Assembly (NCBI RefSeq): GCF_037963865.1
Contig: NZ_CP150170.1
Coordinates: forward strand, 5,828,001-5,892,000
Reading direction: 5' to 3'
Length of the DNA: 64,000 nt
Origin: Paenibacillus sp. FSL R10-2734
Lineage (GTDB): Bacteria > Bacillota > Bacilli > Paenibacillales > Paenibacillaceae
The stretch's first letter is position 1. Each line of letters opens with the position of its first letter. The position numbers and the translations under genes were made by a program. The notes under the pieces are model-generated. The model had not been told where the DNA came from, did no database searches, and worked only from the letters and a program-made list of their open reading frames with translations. Shown here piece by piece: positions 1 to 7,933 of this stretch.

Positions 1-640
1 TATGGTTAATACGATGACCACGCTCATCAAAAGAAAGTGCAGGTTGAACCTCAACCCCATAAGCTGAAGTGTAAATCCGGTTCAGTAGGGAGGTTACATG
101 TCTGTGATCCCGCAGATCATCTGCGGAACGGGCATACATCGGAACTACGGCTGTCGACGTTAGAGTAAGCTTCTCTGTTCCCGTGTTCGTCAATTTAACT
201 TTCATTAGTTCTACCTTATCGTTACCACTAGGTACGAAGCTAGTAATCTCAGCTGTTACACCCATCTCTGAGTTGCTGCGAGTGACCCGATGCCATAGGA
301 ATCCAGCCTCCAATACTGCGTCATCAGCAGATGCGGTGTAGAACGCTGCATTTTGCTTAGCAGAATTTCCTGCTGCGGACCAAGCGCCCTTGCCTTCGAT
401 GTATACCCAGAAATTACGTGAAGCGCGTGAATTATGCAAATCTTCAACAGATAATGGCGGTGTCAAAAATGTATTATGACCTGTTGTCACCTGACCATGA
501 AGCTTCGGGGTTACAGTCGACATCATCCCCCCCTCATTTACTAGAGGAAAGTATAAAAAACTACTTCGATCCGGTTGCTGAAGCCTGAACTCCCCATCAT
601 TTCCGGTGAATTCAAAGCCATGAATTTTTTTATGGTCCAT
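1..640 (-). CDS. GH94-like glycoside phosphorylase, N-terminal part
   Basis: This gene runs off the left edge, so only about 213 N-terminal residues are visible. They include PDRSSFLYFPLVNEGG, LTPPLSVEDLHNSRASRNFW and a beta-rich stretch. I recognise these as the N-terminal domain of GH94 (cellobiose / 1,2-beta-oligoglucan) phosphorylase-like proteins, which split beta-glucosidic bonds with phosphate. The catalytic (alpha/alpha)6 domain lies outside the window, so the substrate cannot be given. The start is ATG at 640 with GAGAGG 9 nt upstream. An in-frame ATG at 649 sits directly against that site and is less likely. No signal peptide is seen, so the protein is probably cytoplasmic. A decayed LacI-type gene and operator-like palindromes lie upstream. 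Confidence 0.65.
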   Translation of the reverse strand, partial: MDHKKIHGFEFTGNDGEFRLQQPDRSSFLYFPLVNEGGMMSTVTPKLHGQVTTGHNTFLTPPLSVEDLHNSRASRNFWVYIEGKGAWSAAGNSAKQNAAFYTASADDAVLEAGFLWHRVTRSNSEMGVTAEITSFVPSGNDKVELMKVKLTNTGTEKLTLTSTAVVPMYARSADDLRDHRHVTSLLNRIYTSAYGVEVQPALSFDERGHRINH

Positions 641-867
641 TATCTTCATCCTCTCATTTACACACCTGCTTAAGCTTAAACCTCATCTGCCAATACACCT
701 TCGCCGCTACCAAAAAACTTAACGCGCAATCCGAACACTGATGAACTCTGTCCTTGTTGTTGAAACAGTCAAACCGTTTCGTTCAAATATTTTTCTTTAT
801 TAATAGAAGAAACCTGACATCACAACTTGCTTTTCCGTGTAATCGCGAAACTTTAACACGGACAGTC

Positions 868-881
868 CGAAATCGGTTTCG
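868..881. promoter_or_regulatory. Operator-like imperfect palindrome
   Basis: CGAAATCGGTTTCG is a 14-bp inverted repeat with one mismatch, about 230 bp upstream of the GH94-like gene. It shares the GAAA...TTTCG half-site with the perfect palindrome at 1050-1068. A related but less regular arrangement (GAAAC at 762-766 and GTTTC at 776-780) lies closer to the gene. LacI-type regulators bind sites of this form. The assignment is inferred from symmetry and neighbourhood only. Confidence 0.3.
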
Positions 882-1049
882 TTATTTTTATTATTACATC
901 GTCATTTATCTTTGTAAAGCCTTTTTATCATTCATTGGCTTTGAGCGTTTTTTAACTTTCTATCTAAAAAAAACCTTCTATATCATGGATTAATCTGTTA
1001 GTCAGTTAAATTATCCATTGAATATTTACCTGTAAAATTACAAAACCAT

Positions 1050-1068
1050 TTACGAAACAGTTTCGTAA
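1050..1068. promoter_or_regulatory. Perfect 9-1-9 palindrome, likely operator
   Basis: TTACGAAACAGTTTCGTAA is a perfect inverted repeat with a single central base. Its size and symmetry fit a LacI-family operator. It lies about 90 bp before the remnant of a LacI-type gene and 410 bp upstream of the GH94-like gene. It may have served autoregulation of the now broken regulator. Confidence 0.5.
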
Positions 1069-1160
1069 TATAAAATTATAATTCACATGGAAACAGTCTG
1101 AAATACATTTTCCCCATATTCCAAGGAGCATTTTTATAAAAAAAGAAGACTAATTGAGGC

Positions 1161-1459
1161 ACTAATATCAAAGATATAGCGAAATTAGCTGAGGTATCTA
1201 TTTCGATTTAAAGCTATCAGGCAACAATCCTGGTTTAATCCGCGAACTTGATTACATCGGTAGCTTCGCGGATTCTGATCAGCTATTACACAACACCACT
1301 ATTGACTACGATCAGACAAAATAAAGATAAGATCAGCCGACTAGCTGCGTTAATGCTGCACGACCTGATTAACAAGCAGTCAGGTACACGTTTATTTAGC
1401 GTGGACCAGAGCTCATCATAAGAGAATCCTGTGGCGCTTCAGAGCCAGGTTTAGTGTAG
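1161..1459 (+). pseudogene. LacI-family regulator remnant
   Basis: Pieces of a LacI-type repressor are present without an intact frame. At 1164-1208 the frame reads NIKDIAKLAEVSISI, the start of a LacI helix-turn-helix, and then stops. At about 1310-1420 the frame reads TTIRQNKDKISRLAALMLHD and RLFSVD, and after a frameshift ELIIRESCGASEPGL to the stop at 1459. That is the usual LacI C-terminus. The core sugar-binding domain (about 220 residues) is missing. The gene is therefore deleted internally and frameshifted and cannot make a working repressor. It probably once controlled the adjacent GH94-like gene. Confidence 0.7.
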
Positions 1460-1579
1460 ACCACCTTTAGATAATCCTTTACTTTATAAAGTGGCGACAA
1501 GGCGTTAAGCCTTTATCTATAGAAGAAAAAAACGTGGATGTTTACTCAGAACGTCTGTTACAATCCCAGATCAACACAA

Positions 1580-1620
1580 AAGGTGTTCCTAAGCCATTTA
1601 CATGGCTTTTGGAACACCTT
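1580..1620 (-). terminator. Terminator of glnA
   Basis: AAGGTGTTCC pairs perfectly with GGAACACCTT, and an inner AAGCCA/TGGCTT extends the stem. On the minus strand the hairpin lies 33 bp after the glnA stop and is followed by TTTTGTG. Confidence 0.75.
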
Positions 1621-1653
1621 TATTTGTTTAAGCTTTATATTTTTTTAGCAATC

Positions 1654-3078
1654 TTACAGGTCGAAGTACAGAGAATATTCATGTGGATGAACACGAATTG
1701 CAACCTCTTGTGCTTCAGAACGTTTCAGAGCGATATAGTTATCAATGAAGTCCTTAGTAAATACGTCGCCTTCAGTAAGGAACTCGTAATCAGCTTCCAA
1801 AGAATCAAGTGCTTCGCCCAGGCTACCTGGAACGCTGCGGATCTTCTCTTTGTCTGCATCGGACAATTCGTAGATGTTTTTGTCCAGAGGACCATAACCC
1901 AGTTCTTGTGGGTTGATTTTGTTCTTAATTCCGTCCAGACCAGCCATCAGCATTGCGGAGAATGCCAAGTATGGGTTAGCCGTGGAATCCGGTGTGCGGA
2001 ACTCAATACGGCAGCCTTTTGGTGTCACAGCTGCTACAGGGATACGAACTGCAGCAGAACGATTTCCTTTGGAGTATACCAAGTTAACCGGTGCTTCGTA
2101 ACCAGGAACCAAACGTTTAAATGAGTTGGTGCTTGGGTTAGTCAAAGCGATCAAAGCTGGTGCATGGTACAAAATACCGCCGATGTAGTGAAGAGCCATT
2201 TCGCTCAAGTTAGCATAAGCGCCTTTTTCGTAGAACAAAGGAGTGTCTCCGTCAAAGATTGATTGGTGTACGTGCATTCCGCTACCATTATCGCCGAACA
2301 GCGGTTTTGGCATGAAAGTTGCTACTTTGCCGTACTGACGTGCAGTGTTTTGTACAATATATTTATAAGTCATGAGATTATCAGCAGTTTTCTTCAAAGT
2401 ATCAAAACGGAAGTTGATTTCCGCTTGGCCTGCAGTTGCTACTTCGTGGTGATGACGCTCAATCCGCAGTCCAGTTTCAGCAAGCAGACGACACATTTCA
2501 CTACGAATATCTTGTTGGGAATCCACAGGAGCTACAGGTACATATCCACCTTTAACACCCACTTTAAACGCCATGTTGCCGCCCTCTTCTTTACGACCTG
2601 TATTCCAAGCCGCTTCTTCAGAGTCTACGAAGAATGAGGAGCTGTTCATACCGCTCTCGTAACGAACATCGTCAAAGATAAAGAATTCAGACTCAGGTGC
2701 GAAGAATGCCGATGTACCAACTCCGCTCTTCTGTAGGAATTCTTCTGCTTTCACAGCAATACCGCGAGGATCGCGTTCATAACGTTCGCCATCAGGAGTG
2801 TAAATGTCGCACATTACGTTAAGCGTTGGATGAGCTGTAAATGGATCAATGAACACACTGTTCGGATCAGGCATCATAACCATGTCTGATTCTTCAATAC
2901 CACGGAAGCCTTTGATGGAAGAACCGTCGAATGCTACCCCATTTACAAAAGTTTCATCTTCCACTTCAGAAGCAGGCAGAGAAATATGGTGAGCACGGCC
3001 ACCTAAATCTACGAATCGAAAATCTACCCACTCGATATTGTTTTCTTTAATTGTTTGCAACACTTTTTCAACCGACAT
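1654..3078 (-). CDS. glnA: Type I glutamine synthetase, beta-like form
   Basis: Glutamine synthetase makes glutamine from glutamate, ammonia and ATP in the cytoplasm. The protein is 474 aa. It shows FAPESEFFIFD (about 127-137, metal-binding Glu), GSGMHVHQS (265-273) and NPYLAFSAMLMAG (368-380). The length and the segment around KNIYELSDAD (400-409, Tyr403), which aligns with the enterobacterial adenylylation region, resemble the GSI-beta type (about 469 aa in E. coli). The usual Bacillus GSI-alpha enzyme is about 444 aa. The start is ATG 3078 behind GGGGGAGG. A longer frame to 3189 is ruled out because it would cover the promoter at 3161-3189. No glnR lies next to it, unlike the usual glnRA operon, so this may be an extra glutamine synthetase. 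Confidence 0.93.
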   Translation of the reverse strand: MSVEKVLQTIKENNIEWVDFRFVDLGGRAHHISLPASEVEDETFVNGVAFDGSSIKGFRGIEESDMVMMPDPNSVFIDPFTAHPTLNVMCDIYTPDGERYERDPRGIAVKAEEFLQKSGVGTSAFFAPESEFFIFDDVRYESGMNSSSFFVDSEEAAWNTGRKEEGGNMAFKVGVKGGYVPVAPVDSQQDIRSEMCRLLAETGLRIERHHHEVATAGQAEINFRFDTLKKTADNLMTYKYIVQNTARQYGKVATFMPKPLFGDNGSGMHVHQSIFDGDTPLFYEKGAYANLSEMALHYIGGILYHAPALIALTNPSTNSFKRLVPGYEAPVNLVYSKGNRSAAVRIPVAAVTPKGCRIEFRTPDSTANPYLAFSAMLMAGLDGIKNKINPQELGYGPLDKNIYELSDADKEKIRSVPGSLGEALDSLEADYEFLTEGDVFTKDFIDNYIALKRSEAQEVAIRVHPHEYSLYFDL

Positions 3079-3160
3079 GAATTTTTCCTCCCCCAAGTTC
3101 CGAACATTAAGCCCCTCACAGTATGCAAATGTTCTTGTTTTATTTTTATTTGCTGTCGTC

Positions 3161-3189
3161 ATTATAAATCTCATACCTAACATCGTCAA
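3161..3189 (-). promoter_or_regulatory. Sigma-A promoter of glnA
   Basis: On the minus strand TTGACG, a 17-bp spacer and TATAAT predict transcription from about 3154. This leaves a leader of about 76 nt before the glnA ATG at 3078. Confidence 0.7.
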
Positions 3190-3287
3190 TGCTTATGTCA
3201 GGTATTTCTTTCAGCAATGTAAGATATTCTAACGCTTTCGTGAAATCCGTTATTTTTGCTAATACTCATACCTTCTATAACTTATCC

Positions 3288-3339
3288 AAAAGAAAAGAAG
3301 CCCTACTATCCCACTATACCGCGGGTTAAGAGGACTTCT
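3288..3339 (-). terminator. Probable terminator of aroF
   Basis: On the minus strand AGAAGTCCT pairs (one G-U) with AGGGCTTCT and is followed by TTTCTTTT, 23 bp after the aroF stop. The loop is long (about 26 nt). Confidence 0.5.
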
Positions 3340-3361
3340 ACGATAGTTATATACTTAAAAA

Positions 3362-4408
3362 TTATAGCGCCGAAACGGTTTCTGGCGAAGTTGAAAACTT
3401 ACGTCCAACAATCGGAGCCAGCTTTTCCAGATCCTTAAGTAGATTATCGAACTGTTCAGGGAATAACGATTGAACACCATCACCTGTCATGGAATTGTCC
3501 GGATCTGTGTGCATTTCGATGATTAGACCATTTGCACCAGCAGCAACTGAAGCTTTAGCCATAGGTTCAACTAACTCACGACGTCCAGTGCCGTGACTTG
3601 GGTCAGAGATTACCGGAAGGTGGCTTAAGCTCTGTAGAACCGGAATAGCCGATAGATCCAGCGTATTGCGAGTGTAAGTCTCAAATGTACGAATACCACG
3701 CTCACAGAGCATTACATCCTTATTTCCGCCTGCCAAAATGTACTCGGCTGCATTGAGCAATTCATCATAGGTTGCACTGAAGCCACGTTTCAGAAGAACG
3801 GGTCTTCCACAAGTACCCAGCTTGCGCAGCAAATCAAAGTTCTGCATGTTCCGTGTACCCACTTGGAGGATATCAGCATGCTCTGCACAAATATCCACAT
3901 ACTCTGGTGTCATAACCTCTGTAATGGTCAACAGGCCATGACGCTTTCCTGCTTCAGCCATCATAGTCAAACCTTCTACACCTACACCTTGGAAGCTGTA
4001 TGGACCTGTACGGGGCTTAAATGCGCCTCCACGCAGTACCTGAGCACCTGAAGCTTTTACTAGACGGGCAATTTCATCAATCTGCTCTGGAGACTCAACG
4101 GCACATGGCCCGCCCATAATTACCAGATTCTCTCCACCAATCTTCACACCCTTGATATCGATAATGGTATCCTCTGGATGGAAATCACGGCTAGCTAGCT
4201 TATAGGACTTGGAGATCTTCACGACGTTCTCCACACCCTTCATTTGCCGCAAATGCTCTGCAAGCTTAGGAGTGACACTTCCTACTAAACCGATAACGGT
4301 GTGATCTGCACCTTTGGAGAGATGTACCTGCAAGCCCTCTCTTTCGATAACTGCAATAATATCTTTAACCTGCTCTTCTGGAGTTTGATTGGATGTAATG
4401 ACGATCAT
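3362..4408 (-). CDS. aroF: DAHP synthase, type I-beta with N-terminal regulatory domain
   Basis: 3-Deoxy-7-phosphoheptulonate synthase condenses phosphoenolpyruvate with erythrose 4-phosphate, the first step of the shikimate pathway. The 348-aa protein has an N-terminal ferredoxin-like regulatory domain of about 70 residues. The KDO8P/DAHP synthase barrel follows, with IMGGPCAVES, LRGGAFKPRTGPYSFQG, LLKRGFSAT and VISDPSHGTGRRE. The N-terminal domain is the type known from Thermotoga, where it mediates feedback inhibition by aromatic amino acids. A chorismate mutase domain is not seen. The start is ATG 4408 behind GAGAGG. The 110-nt leader has a tandem repeat and a GC-rich hairpin. It stands alone, without other aro genes beside it. 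Confidence 0.93.
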   Translation of the reverse strand: MIVITSNQTPEEQVKDIIAVIEREGLQVHLSKGADHTVIGLVGSVTPKLAEHLRQMKGVENVVKISKSYKLASRDFHPEDTIIDIKGVKIGGENLVIMGGPCAVESPEQIDEIARLVKASGAQVLRGGAFKPRTGPYSFQGVGVEGLTMMAEAGKRHGLLTITEVMTPEYVDICAEHADILQVGTRNMQNFDLLRKLGTCGRPVLLKRGFSATYDELLNAAEYILAGGNKDVMLCERGIRTFETYTRNTLDLSAIPVLQSLSHLPVISDPSHGTGRRELVEPMAKASVAAGANGLIIEMHTDPDNSMTGDGVQSLFPEQFDNLLKDLEKLAPIVGRKFSTSPETVSAL

Positions 4409-4481
4409 TTTAATAACTTCCTCTCTACACTAATAATTTATAATAATTTCGCTGGTCGCACTCGCGCTACGACGCGTGTGC

Positions 4482-4513
4482 GCTTTTAAGCTTTTAAGCT
4501 TTTATGCTTTTAA
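4482..4513. repeat. Four 8-bp tandem repeats in the aroF leader
   Basis: Four consecutive units of GCTTTTAA (the third is GCTTTTAT) lie between the aroF promoter and its start codon. Directly downstream on the transcript (4453-4481) a GC-rich hairpin can form from CGCACACGCG and GCGCGAGTGCG. No T-run follows, so it is not a terminator. The role is unknown; upstream-leader control of aroF is possible. Confidence 0.6.
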
Positions 4514-4524
4514 TCGTTAAAGTG

Positions 4525-4553
4525 ATTTTACTCCAAAAATCCATTGTCGTCAA
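4525..4553 (-). promoter_or_regulatory. Sigma-A promoter of aroF
   Basis: On the minus strand TTGACG, a 17-bp spacer and TAAAAT. It predicts a start near 4518 and a leader of about 110 nt. Confidence 0.6.
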
Positions 4554-4598
4554 TCCTATTTCCTAATTTATTAGATGAGAACGCTTTTATATAAATAG

Positions 4599-4637
4599 AA
4601 AAGCGTGTAACCTCGATAGACGAGGATACACGCTTTT
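4599..4637 (-). terminator. Terminator of ispH
   Basis: AAAAGCGTGTA pairs with TACACGCTTTT, with an inner CCTCG/CGAGG. This long stem lies 37 bp after the ispH stop. Confidence 0.75.
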
Positions 4638-4673
4638 GTTCTAACACAAATATATAAGTTCTATTACAGCGCA

Positions 4674-5630
4674 TTAAGTATTACTTGCACTCTTATTCTT
4701 AACCGGAGGAAGTAACTTCGCCATATTCACGGTACGCTTGATCTCCCATGTTTCGGGATTCTCGGAATCATACTGCTCCAAATAATTAATAACTTCTTTC
4801 GTAATCGGTGTAGGTGTAGACGCGCCAGAAGTAACCCCTACAATATTTACACCCTTCAGCCAGTCTGTGTTAAGTTCAGACACATCAGAAATCCGATGGG
4901 CAGGAACACCTGCGATTTCTTCCGACACCTGTGCCAGACGATTAGAGTTGTTGCTTCGTGGATCGCCAACAACAATCACTAGATCGCATTGGCCCGCCTG
5001 TTCCGCTACAGCCTCTTGGCGCACCTGAGTAGCCATACATATCTCATTATGCACTTCGGCACCTGGGAAGGTCTCTAGAAGCTTTTTCATAATATTTTTA
5101 ATATCCCACTGACTCATAGTGGTCTGATTCGTAATCACAATCCGTGAAGAAGGGATGGATAGCGTTGCAATCTCATCTTCTTTTTCAATTAAATGCACAT
5201 GCTCTGGAGCAATGCCGACAGCACCTTCCGGTTCCGGATGGCCTTTCTTACCGATGTAAATAACCTCATAGCCATCGTCGACTTTTTCCTGAATGAGATC
5301 ATGCGTCTTAGTCACATCAGGACAGGTAGCATCGACCGTAGTCAACCCTTTATCCCTTGCCATCTTACGCACCTCAGGTGAAACTCCGTGAGCAGTGAAT
5401 ATAACAGTTCCACTGTCTACTTTATCGAGAATATCCAGACGGTTATGACCGTCCAAGGTAATAATGCCATCGTCCTCGAATGAATTCGTGACATGACTAT
5501 TATGCACAATCATGCCCAGTATATAAATCGGCCGGGGAAGATCGAGATTTTGCGCAGCCTGCCGTGCCATTACCATAGCATCGACTACTCCGTAACAATA
5601 TCCCCGGGGAGAAATTTTAATGACTTCCAT
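4674..5630 (-). CDS. ispH: 4-Hydroxy-3-methylbut-2-enyl diphosphate reductase
   Basis: IspH (LytB) carries out the last step of the methylerythritol phosphate pathway, reducing HMBPP to IPP and DMAPP with an iron-sulfur cluster. The three cluster cysteines appear in GYCYGV (Cys12), VDATCPDV and NEICMATQVRQ. HNSHV and FTAHGVSPE carry the conserved substrate-binding histidines. I chose ATG 5630 (318 aa, usual length). The frame can be extended to a GTG at 5675, but a -10 box at 5683-5688 would then leave no room for a leader. The transcript probably starts inside the end of the upstream histidine kinase gene, so ispH has its own promoter. Confidence 0.93.
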   Translation of the reverse strand: MEVIKISPRGYCYGVVDAMVMARQAAQNLDLPRPIYILGMIVHNSHVTNSFEDDGIITLDGHNRLDILDKVDSGTVIFTAHGVSPEVRKMARDKGLTTVDATCPDVTKTHDLIQEKVDDGYEVIYIGKKGHPEPEGAVGIAPEHVHLIEKEDEIATLSIPSSRIVITNQTTMSQWDIKNIMKKLLETFPGAEVHNEICMATQVRQEAVAEQAGQCDLVIVVGDPRSNNSNRLAQVSEEIAGVPAHRISDVSELNTDWLKGVNIVGVTSGASTPTPITKEVINYLEQYDSENPETWEIKRTVNMAKLLPPVKNKSASNT

Positions 5631-5682
5631 GACTTCACCAACTTTCTGCTTTCGTTGACTGCTGTAATAGGACACACTTTAA

Positions 5683-5710
5683 ATTATACCCTATTCCAGC
5701 GGCGGAGCAA
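5683..5710 (-). promoter_or_regulatory. Candidate ispH promoter inside the kinase gene end
   Basis: On the minus strand TTGCTC, a 16-bp spacer and a perfect TATAAT. The -35 overlaps the last codons of the histidine kinase gene. The -35 match is only partial. Confidence 0.45.
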
Positions 5711-7148
5711 AGAGAAGCGGCAACCAGATCACAAAAGTGGTTCCCTCACCTTGACGTGTAACAACCTCCACAGACCCACCATGTTCATCAATAATCCACT
5801 TCGCAATGGATAAGCCAAGCCCGATGCCTTCCGTAATTCCCCGCGATTCATCAGCACGGTAGAAGCGGTCAAAGATATATGGAACCTCATCTTTATCCAT
5901 ACCAATACCTGTATCGGAGATCCGAATACCAACTTGATTCTGATAGAAGACGGTATCTAAACTTACCTCGCCGGAAGGTGTATATTTGAATGCATTATCA
6001 ATAAAAATGAACAACATTTGTTGTAAATAATCTTTATTTCCAACAACATACTTTCCATTTAAGGAGGACATATCTCCTGTAACCCACTCCGCTTGACGAG
6101 GTAGGAATGATGCCCGACGCGCAATCTCAGTCATCATGGGTTCCAGTGCCACTGGTTCTATCTCAAAGGTCCGTCCTGTATCAGCACGCGCAAGAGAGAG
6201 CATATCTGCTACCAGACGACTCATTCGCTTAGACTCGTCCGCGATATCCTTCACCGATTCCATCGAGAGCTGACGAATTTCTGCCTCGCTCATCTTCCCT
6301 TCGCCCGGCTCCATCTCCCATACTTTTTGCAGCAGATCAATATTCCCACGAATGGTCGTTAGCGGAGTCCGCAGCTCATGTGATGCATCGGAAACGAAGC
6401 GACGCTGTGCCGCATAAGAATCCTCAAGCTCTGTATAGAACCCTTCCATACGTCCAAGCATGTTATTGACAGTCTCAATGAGACGACCGATTTCGTCTGG
6501 TGGTCCATCATATTCAATACGGGAGCTTAGGTCATTCCCCGTCTGAATCCCATTTGCAGCTTCAATGACGTTTCCAATGGGACTCATCGCTTTACGGGCC
6601 AGGAATAAACCAAAAGTGAACGCTGCTATCAAGGTAGCAAAAGACCCGACGAGTAATATATTTTTCAGACGCTCCAAGAGCTTATTCTGCTCACTCACAT
6701 AGGCAGCAACTTGTAATACAGCAACTGGATTATTATTAAAATGCTCTAGCTCAATAGGCATTTCATAGATCAAGAACTGATTACCGTCTACAGTTACGTT
6801 ACGAAATCCTTTTGCAACTTTATCTTGAGCAGGATAATCAAACTGAAGGCCAAAGTTAATCATATTCTCCGATAGTGACAAACTATTGCTGCCATAAGTA
6901 TAAATTTGTGTATACAAATTGGAGTTTTCAGGACCGACTCCGCCAAGCTTCAACTCACCGTTGTAGCGATCAACTTTAAACAAGGGTTTCGTCTGCTCCG
7001 CTTGCACTCTTAGACGATCTTTCAAGTCGCCATACGTATTAAAATAGACAAAACCGTAAATTGCGGCTGATAAGGCCAGCAGCATAACGGCCAAAATCCC
7101 TGAATACCAAGCAGTCAGCCGCAATCTTATAGACATGTTAGTTGTCAC
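5691..7148 (-). CDS. Membrane sensor histidine kinase (MprB/CssS-like)
   Basis: This 485-aa sensor kinase has a membrane helix at about 13-35, an extracytoplasmic sensor region and a second helix at about 164-186. A HAMP region and a HisKA domain with DASHELRTP (phosphorylated His) follow. The ATPase domain has FIDNAFKYTP (N box), DTGIGM and GIGLGLSIA. Its start overlaps the end of the response regulator gene by 11 bp, so the two are translationally coupled. Upstream of the pair lies an HtrA-type protease. In Bacillus subtilis CssRS controls htrA on secretion stress, and a similar role is plausible here, but this is inference from neighbourhood. Confidence 0.9.
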   Translation of the reverse strand: MTTNMSIRLRLTAWYSGILAVMLLALSAAIYGFVYFNTYGDLKDRLRVQAEQTKPLFKVDRYNGELKLGGVGPENSNLYTQIYTYGSNSLSLSENMINFGLQFDYPAQDKVAKGFRNVTVDGNQFLIYEMPIELEHFNNNPVAVLQVAAYVSEQNKLLERLKNILLVGSFATLIAAFTFGLFLARKAMSPIGNVIEAANGIQTGNDLSSRIEYDGPPDEIGRLIETVNNMLGRMEGFYTELEDSYAAQRRFVSDASHELRTPLTTIRGNIDLLQKVWEMEPGEGKMSEAEIRQLSMESVKDIADESKRMSRLVADMLSLARADTGRTFEIEPVALEPMMTEIARRASFLPRQAEWVTGDMSSLNGKYVVGNKDYLQQMLFIFIDNAFKYTPSGEVSLDTVFYQNQVGIRISDTGIGMDKDEVPYIFDRFYRADESRGITEGIGLGLSIAKWIIDEHGGSVEVVTRQGEGTTFVIWLPLLFAPPLE

Positions 7149-7827
7149 CTCTTAGAATGTAACCGGCACCCCGGATCGTTTGAATGAGGCGTTTACCGCC
7201 ATGCTCCTCCGTCTTTTGGCGTAGCATAGCTATGTATACCTCAAGTACATTAGATTCACCGCTGTAATCATATCCCCATATTTTATCCATGATCAGATCC
7301 CGCGATAGCACCCGTTTCGGATTCTGCATAAAGAGATGTAGTAGCTCGAATTCCTTTGCCGTTAGCTCTAGTCTCTTGCCGGCGCGTGTCACTTCACGTG
7401 AATCCACATCCAGAGTAATATCTTCGTAAGTAACGGCTTGCTCACCACCTCCACCTTGCTCACTCTTACGCCGAAGCAGTGCACGTACCCGAGCAAGCAA
7501 TTCTTCCAGTGCAAATGGTTTTACTAAATAATCGTCCGCACCTAGATCGAGTCCTTTCACACGATGCTCAATTTCATCCTTGGCCGTAAGCATTAGAACA
7601 GGCACATTACTCCCCCCTTCTCGCAAACGACGACATACTTCAAAGCCGTCTACCTGAGGCATCATAACATCCAAAATAACTACATCCGGATCGCTACTTA
7701 GGATTGCCCGTAAACCATCCGCTCCATTTACCGCAGTCTTTACATCGTAGCCTTCAAAGGCTAGCCCCCGGCGTAGCATGGAGATAATTTTTTCATCATC
7801 ATCAATAATAAGAATATTCGGTCGCAT
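7138..7827 (-). CDS. OmpR-family response regulator
   Basis: The protein has a receiver domain with the acidic pocket IIDDDE, phosphoacceptor Asp53 in ILDVMMPQVDG and the conserved Lys in LVKPF. A winged-helix DNA-binding domain follows (ELTAKEFELLHLF, VYIAMLRQK, TIRGAGYIL). It partners the kinase encoded next, with which it overlaps. I prefer the ATG at 7827 (229 aa), which has GGGGGC 6 nt upstream. An in-frame ATG at 7848 lacks a ribosome binding site. A sigma-A promoter at 7863-7891 serves the pair separately from the protease gene upstream. Confidence 0.92.
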   Translation of the reverse strand: MRPNILIIDDDEKIISMLRRGLAFEGYDVKTAVNGADGLRAILSSDPDVVILDVMMPQVDGFEVCRRLREGGSNVPVLMLTAKDEIEHRVKGLDLGADDYLVKPFALEELLARVRALLRRKSEQGGGGEQAVTYEDITLDVDSREVTRAGKRLELTAKEFELLHLFMQNPKRVLSRDLIMDKIWGYDYSGESNVLEVYIAMLRQKTEEHGGKRLIQTIRGAGYILRGDN

Positions 7828-7862
7828 CAAGCAGCCCCCATTGTTCATTTCTATTTATTTAT

Positions 7863-7891
7863 ATTGTAGCAGTCACACCATGATTAGACAA
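7863..7891 (-). promoter_or_regulatory. Promoter of the two-component pair
   Basis: On the minus strand TTGTCT, a 17-bp spacer and TACAAT. The -35 box overlaps the T-run of the preceding htrA terminator. Confidence 0.5.
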
Positions 7892-7914
7892 AAACGGAAG
7901 GGTTGCCCCTTCCG
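7889..7914 (-). terminator. Terminator of htrA
   Basis: On the minus strand CGGAAGGG, a 4-nt loop GCAA and CCCTTCCG, then TTTTTG. It is compact and perfect, 20 bp after the htrA stop, and separates htrA from the two-component pair. Confidence 0.85.
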
Positions 7915-7933
7915 CGTTATTCACCGTCCGGTG

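Noticed and set aside
1534..2637. Long plus-strand open frames opposite glnA
   Set aside because: They lie antisense to a well conserved gene, lack ribosome binding sites and show no family motifs.
3079..3189. N-terminal extension of glnA to an upstream ATG
   Set aside because: It would cover a sigma-A promoter, has no ribosome binding site at its start, and the extra residues do not belong to the glutamine synthetase family.
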